Assembly (NCBI GenBank): GCA_002842575.1
Contig: PHDJ01000002.1
Location: 62,001-126,000 of the forward strand
Source of the DNA: Bacteroidetes bacterium HGW-Bacteroidetes-2
GTDB taxonomy: Bacteria; Bacteroidota; Bacteroidia; Flavobacteriales; Flavobacteriaceae
Direction of reading: 5' to 3'
Length of the DNA stretch: 64,000 nucleotides
Part shown: positions 62,229 through 64,000 of the stretch, piece by piece
Layout: each line of letters opens with the position of its first letter
Position numbering within the stretch: position 1 is the stretch's first letter
Notes under the pieces: model-generated
Told to the model about the DNA's origin: nothing
Databases searched by the model: none
Seen by the model: the letters and a program-made list of their open reading frames with translations, nothing else
Made by a program: the position numbers and the translations under genes

Positions 62229-64000
62229 ATGCGACTTATTTCGATAACTTCGTTTAAAATTACCTTAGTTTTTCTACTTGGAATTCTTTGTAGTCGTTAT
62301 ATTTACTTTGAAACAAGGCAAATTCATTTCACTATAATAATTATTGCTTTGGTTTTGTTACTTGCATGGCTACGAGCCAGAAAGCAATTTTTTCAAGATG
62401 TATTTTTTGGTTGGGTTACGTATGTTGCACTTTTTGGCTTGGGAGTTTGGGTGTATTATATACATCAACCTATGCATCAACATACCCATTACACACAAAA
62501 AATAATTGACAACCAAAGTTATTTCATCCAACTTAAAATTCTAGAGAAATTAAAACCTGACCTGTACAATCAAAAGTATATTGCCCAGGTTTTAGGCATA
62601 AATGAAACAAAGGCTTCTGGAAGTATTTTGGTACTATTTCCAAAAGATAGTGGTTTAAAAAAACTACAGGTGGATAAAGTGCTTTTGTTAAAAACTGCTG
62701 TTGAAAATCTTCCTCAATCAAAAAATCCAAACCAATTTGATTATGCTTCTTACCTAAATCAAAAAGGAATTTACCATCAAATTAAAGTAAATAGTAATGA
62801 AATTCTTTCTATAACTAATGGTTCAATATCTATGAAAGGTATAGCAAGCTATGTGCGAACTAGCATACAGGATAATCTTGTTGAAAACCATTTTGAGGGC
62901 AATGCATTGGCACTAATAAATGCCTTGCTTTTAGGACAACGACAGGATCTTTCTGAAGACGTTTATCGTGATTTTGCAGCTGCAGGTGCGGTACATATTT
63001 TAGCGGTTTCAGGACTTCACGTGGGCATTATTATGCTATTGCTGCAATTTATATTTAAACCTCTAGAGCGCATCAAAAAGGGAAAAGATCTGAAAATTAT
63101 CATTATTGTAATTTGTCTTTGGATTTTTGCAATCGTAGCCGGTTTATCTCCTTCCGTTTTGCGGGCGGCATTGATGTTTTCATTCTTGACCTACGCAATG
63201 GAGTCAAATAGACCAACAAGTACATTAAACACATTGTTTACTTCCGCATTTGTTTTATTATTAATAGACCCTAATTTACTTTTTCACGTTGGTTTTCAAA
63301 TGAGTTATCTGGCAGTTTTTTCTATTTTTTGGATTACGCCATTGCTTGCAAAATTTTATAGCCCGAAATTTTACTTAGATAAATTAATTTGGGGGATTTT
63401 CACCGTTACCATTGCGGCACAAATTGGTGTTGGGCCTTTAAGCATATACTATTTCAACTATTTTCCGGGCTTATTTTTTGTGACAAATTTGGTTATTCTC
63501 CCTTTTTTAGGAATTCTCTTAGGAATGGGAATTATTGTTATATTTTTAGCATCTACAAACCTATTACCTACTAGTTTTTCAATTGGGTACAGCTATATTT
63601 TAGATTACATGATTCGTTTTATCTCGTGGATAGCAAGTAAAGATAGTTACTTGTTTGAGGATTTGTCAATGTCAAAAGTTCAGTTAATTCTTTTTTATTT
63701 GATGCTTATATCTATTTTTCTATATGTTCAAAAAATGAGATTTTTAAGATTTGTTTTAATCACATTAATCTTCTTGCAATTAACTTATATTTCAGAAAAA
63801 ATACCATCCAAAAATCAGGAACTTATTCTATTTCATAAAAGCAAGAATACAATAATTGGTCATAAAAACGGTAATAAATTAGCTATTTCAACTCTTTTAG
63901 ATTCTTCTAAAATTAGTACAGAAAAGCTACTTAAGGGGTATCTAATAAAAAATCAAATTAAAGAGATTACCTCAACAAAGGTTCATGACATTTTTCAGTT
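62229..64000 (+). CDS. ComEC/Rec2 family DNA-uptake channel protein (partial)
   Basis: The frame opens at the ATG at 62229 and is still open at the window edge, giving 590 complete codons. ComEC forms the inner-membrane channel that draws single-stranded DNA into the cell in natural transformation. The N-terminal part has two or three helices (residues 8-25, 37-52, 58-77) followed by a DUF4131-like soluble section. The competence domain has the hallmarks ALLLGQRQDL, HILAVSGLHVGIIMLL and GLSPSVLRAALM, then several helices to about residue 530. The C-terminal part (ILFHKSKNTIIGHKNGNK) begins the metallo-beta-lactamase-like region, but lacks its end here. The protein is probably functional; no comE partners are visible. 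Confidence 0.9.
   Translation, partial: MRLISITSFKITLVFLLGILCSRYIYFETRQIHFTIIIIALVLLLAWLRARKQFFQDVFFGWVTYVALFGLGVWVYYIHQPMHQHTHYTQKIIDNQSYFIQLKILEKLKPDLYNQKYIAQVLGINETKASGSILVLFPKDSGLKKLQVDKVLLLKTAVENLPQSKNPNQFDYASYLNQKGIYHQIKVNSNEILSITNGSISMKGIASYVRTSIQDNLVENHFEGNALALINALLLGQRQDLSEDVYRDFAAAGAVHILAVSGLHVGIIMLLLQFIFKPLERIKKGKDLKIIIIVICLWIFAIVAGLSPSVLRAALMFSFLTYAMESNRPTSTLNTLFTSAFVLLLIDPNLLFHVGFQMSYLAVFSIFWITPLLAKFYSPKFYLDKLIWGIFTVTIAAQIGVGPLSIYYFNYFPGLFFVTNLVILPFLGILLGMGIIVIFLASTNLLPTSFSIGYSYILDYMIRFISWIASKDSYLFEDLSMSKVQLILFYLMLISIFLYVQKMRFLRFVLITLIFLQLTYISEKIPSKNQELILFHKSKNTIIGHKNGNKLAISTLLDSSKISTEKLLKGYLIKNQIKEITSTKVHDIFQ

Noticed and set aside
62210..62257. Short frame MKKQFHYATYF before comEC
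   Set aside because: Fifteen codons overlapping the comEC start in another frame, without further support.

Overview
The window looks like a chromosomal segment of a flavobacterium (phylum Bacteroidota, family Flavobacteriaceae). The DNA is AT-rich. Promoters match the Bacteroidota form TTG-N(18-22)-TAnnTTTG, and Shine-Dalgarno sites are largely absent. It carries the type IX secretion/gliding operon gldKLMN, an exosortase F pair, a T9SS sorting-domain remnant, and lineage-typical neighbours such as topA next to gldK and miaB-lptE-secG-groESL. It is mostly housekeeping DNA with one coherent metal-resistance block and a short decayed insert. I see no CRISPR array, prophage or intact insertion sequence.

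Layout. 1-5.8 kb: era, a DEAD-box RNA helicase whose leader can fold as an H-type pseudoknot, initiator tRNA, a possible 31-residue membrane microprotein, and a large AsmA-like protein with an internal duplication. 5.7-11.7 kb: a tripartite RND efflux operon (adaptor, pump, TolC-like) ending in a small CPXCG zinc-ribbon gene. 11.7-15.2 kb: ABC-F ATPase, DUF983 protein, FAD oxidoreductase. 15.2-23.7 kb, minus strand: topA, an arginase-fold protein missing several metal ligands, then gldK, gldL, gldM and gldN, closed by a terminator. 24.0-28.5 kb, plus strand: miaB, a sigma-54 activator, lptE, an unknown gene and secG.

28.5-29.8 kb separates secG from groES-groEL. It holds two broken genes (a 5'-truncated T9SS CTD protein and a lipoprotein with an in-frame TAA) bracketed by an 18-bp direct repeat that includes the secG terminator arm. 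32.0-42.5 kb is a copper/heavy-metal export cluster on the minus strand: HYC_CC_PP protein, CusA, CusC-like, CusB with a C-terminal extension, an HMA lipoprotein, and a CopA-type ATPase. Together these would move metal from cytoplasm to periplasm (CopA) and from periplasm to outside (CusCBA), with the small HMA/HMBD modules passing the ion. A 20-bp inverted repeat lies directly against the cusA start codon.

42.5-45.4 kb: xrtF with its partner, a free-methionine-sulfoxide reductase-like GAF protein, and a MacB-type permease. 45.5-52.7 kb, plus strand: purH, then the cell-shape operon mreB-mreC-mreD-mrdA-rodA. 52.7-56.0 kb, minus strand: an orphan DppC-like permease and a Prc protease. 56.3-59.2 kb: surE, a small membrane protein, lpxB and a C40 peptidase lipoprotein. 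59.4-60.1 kb: a phenylalanine hydroxylase gene interrupted only by one in-frame TAG. The window ends with an S9 peptidase and the first 590 codons of a comEC-like gene.

The best candidates for something new are the helicase-leader pseudoknot, the cusA start-codon inverted repeat, the phhA amber codon with all catalytic residues kept, the metal-ligand-poor arginase homologue beside gldKLMN, and the decayed insert that duplicated the secG terminator.
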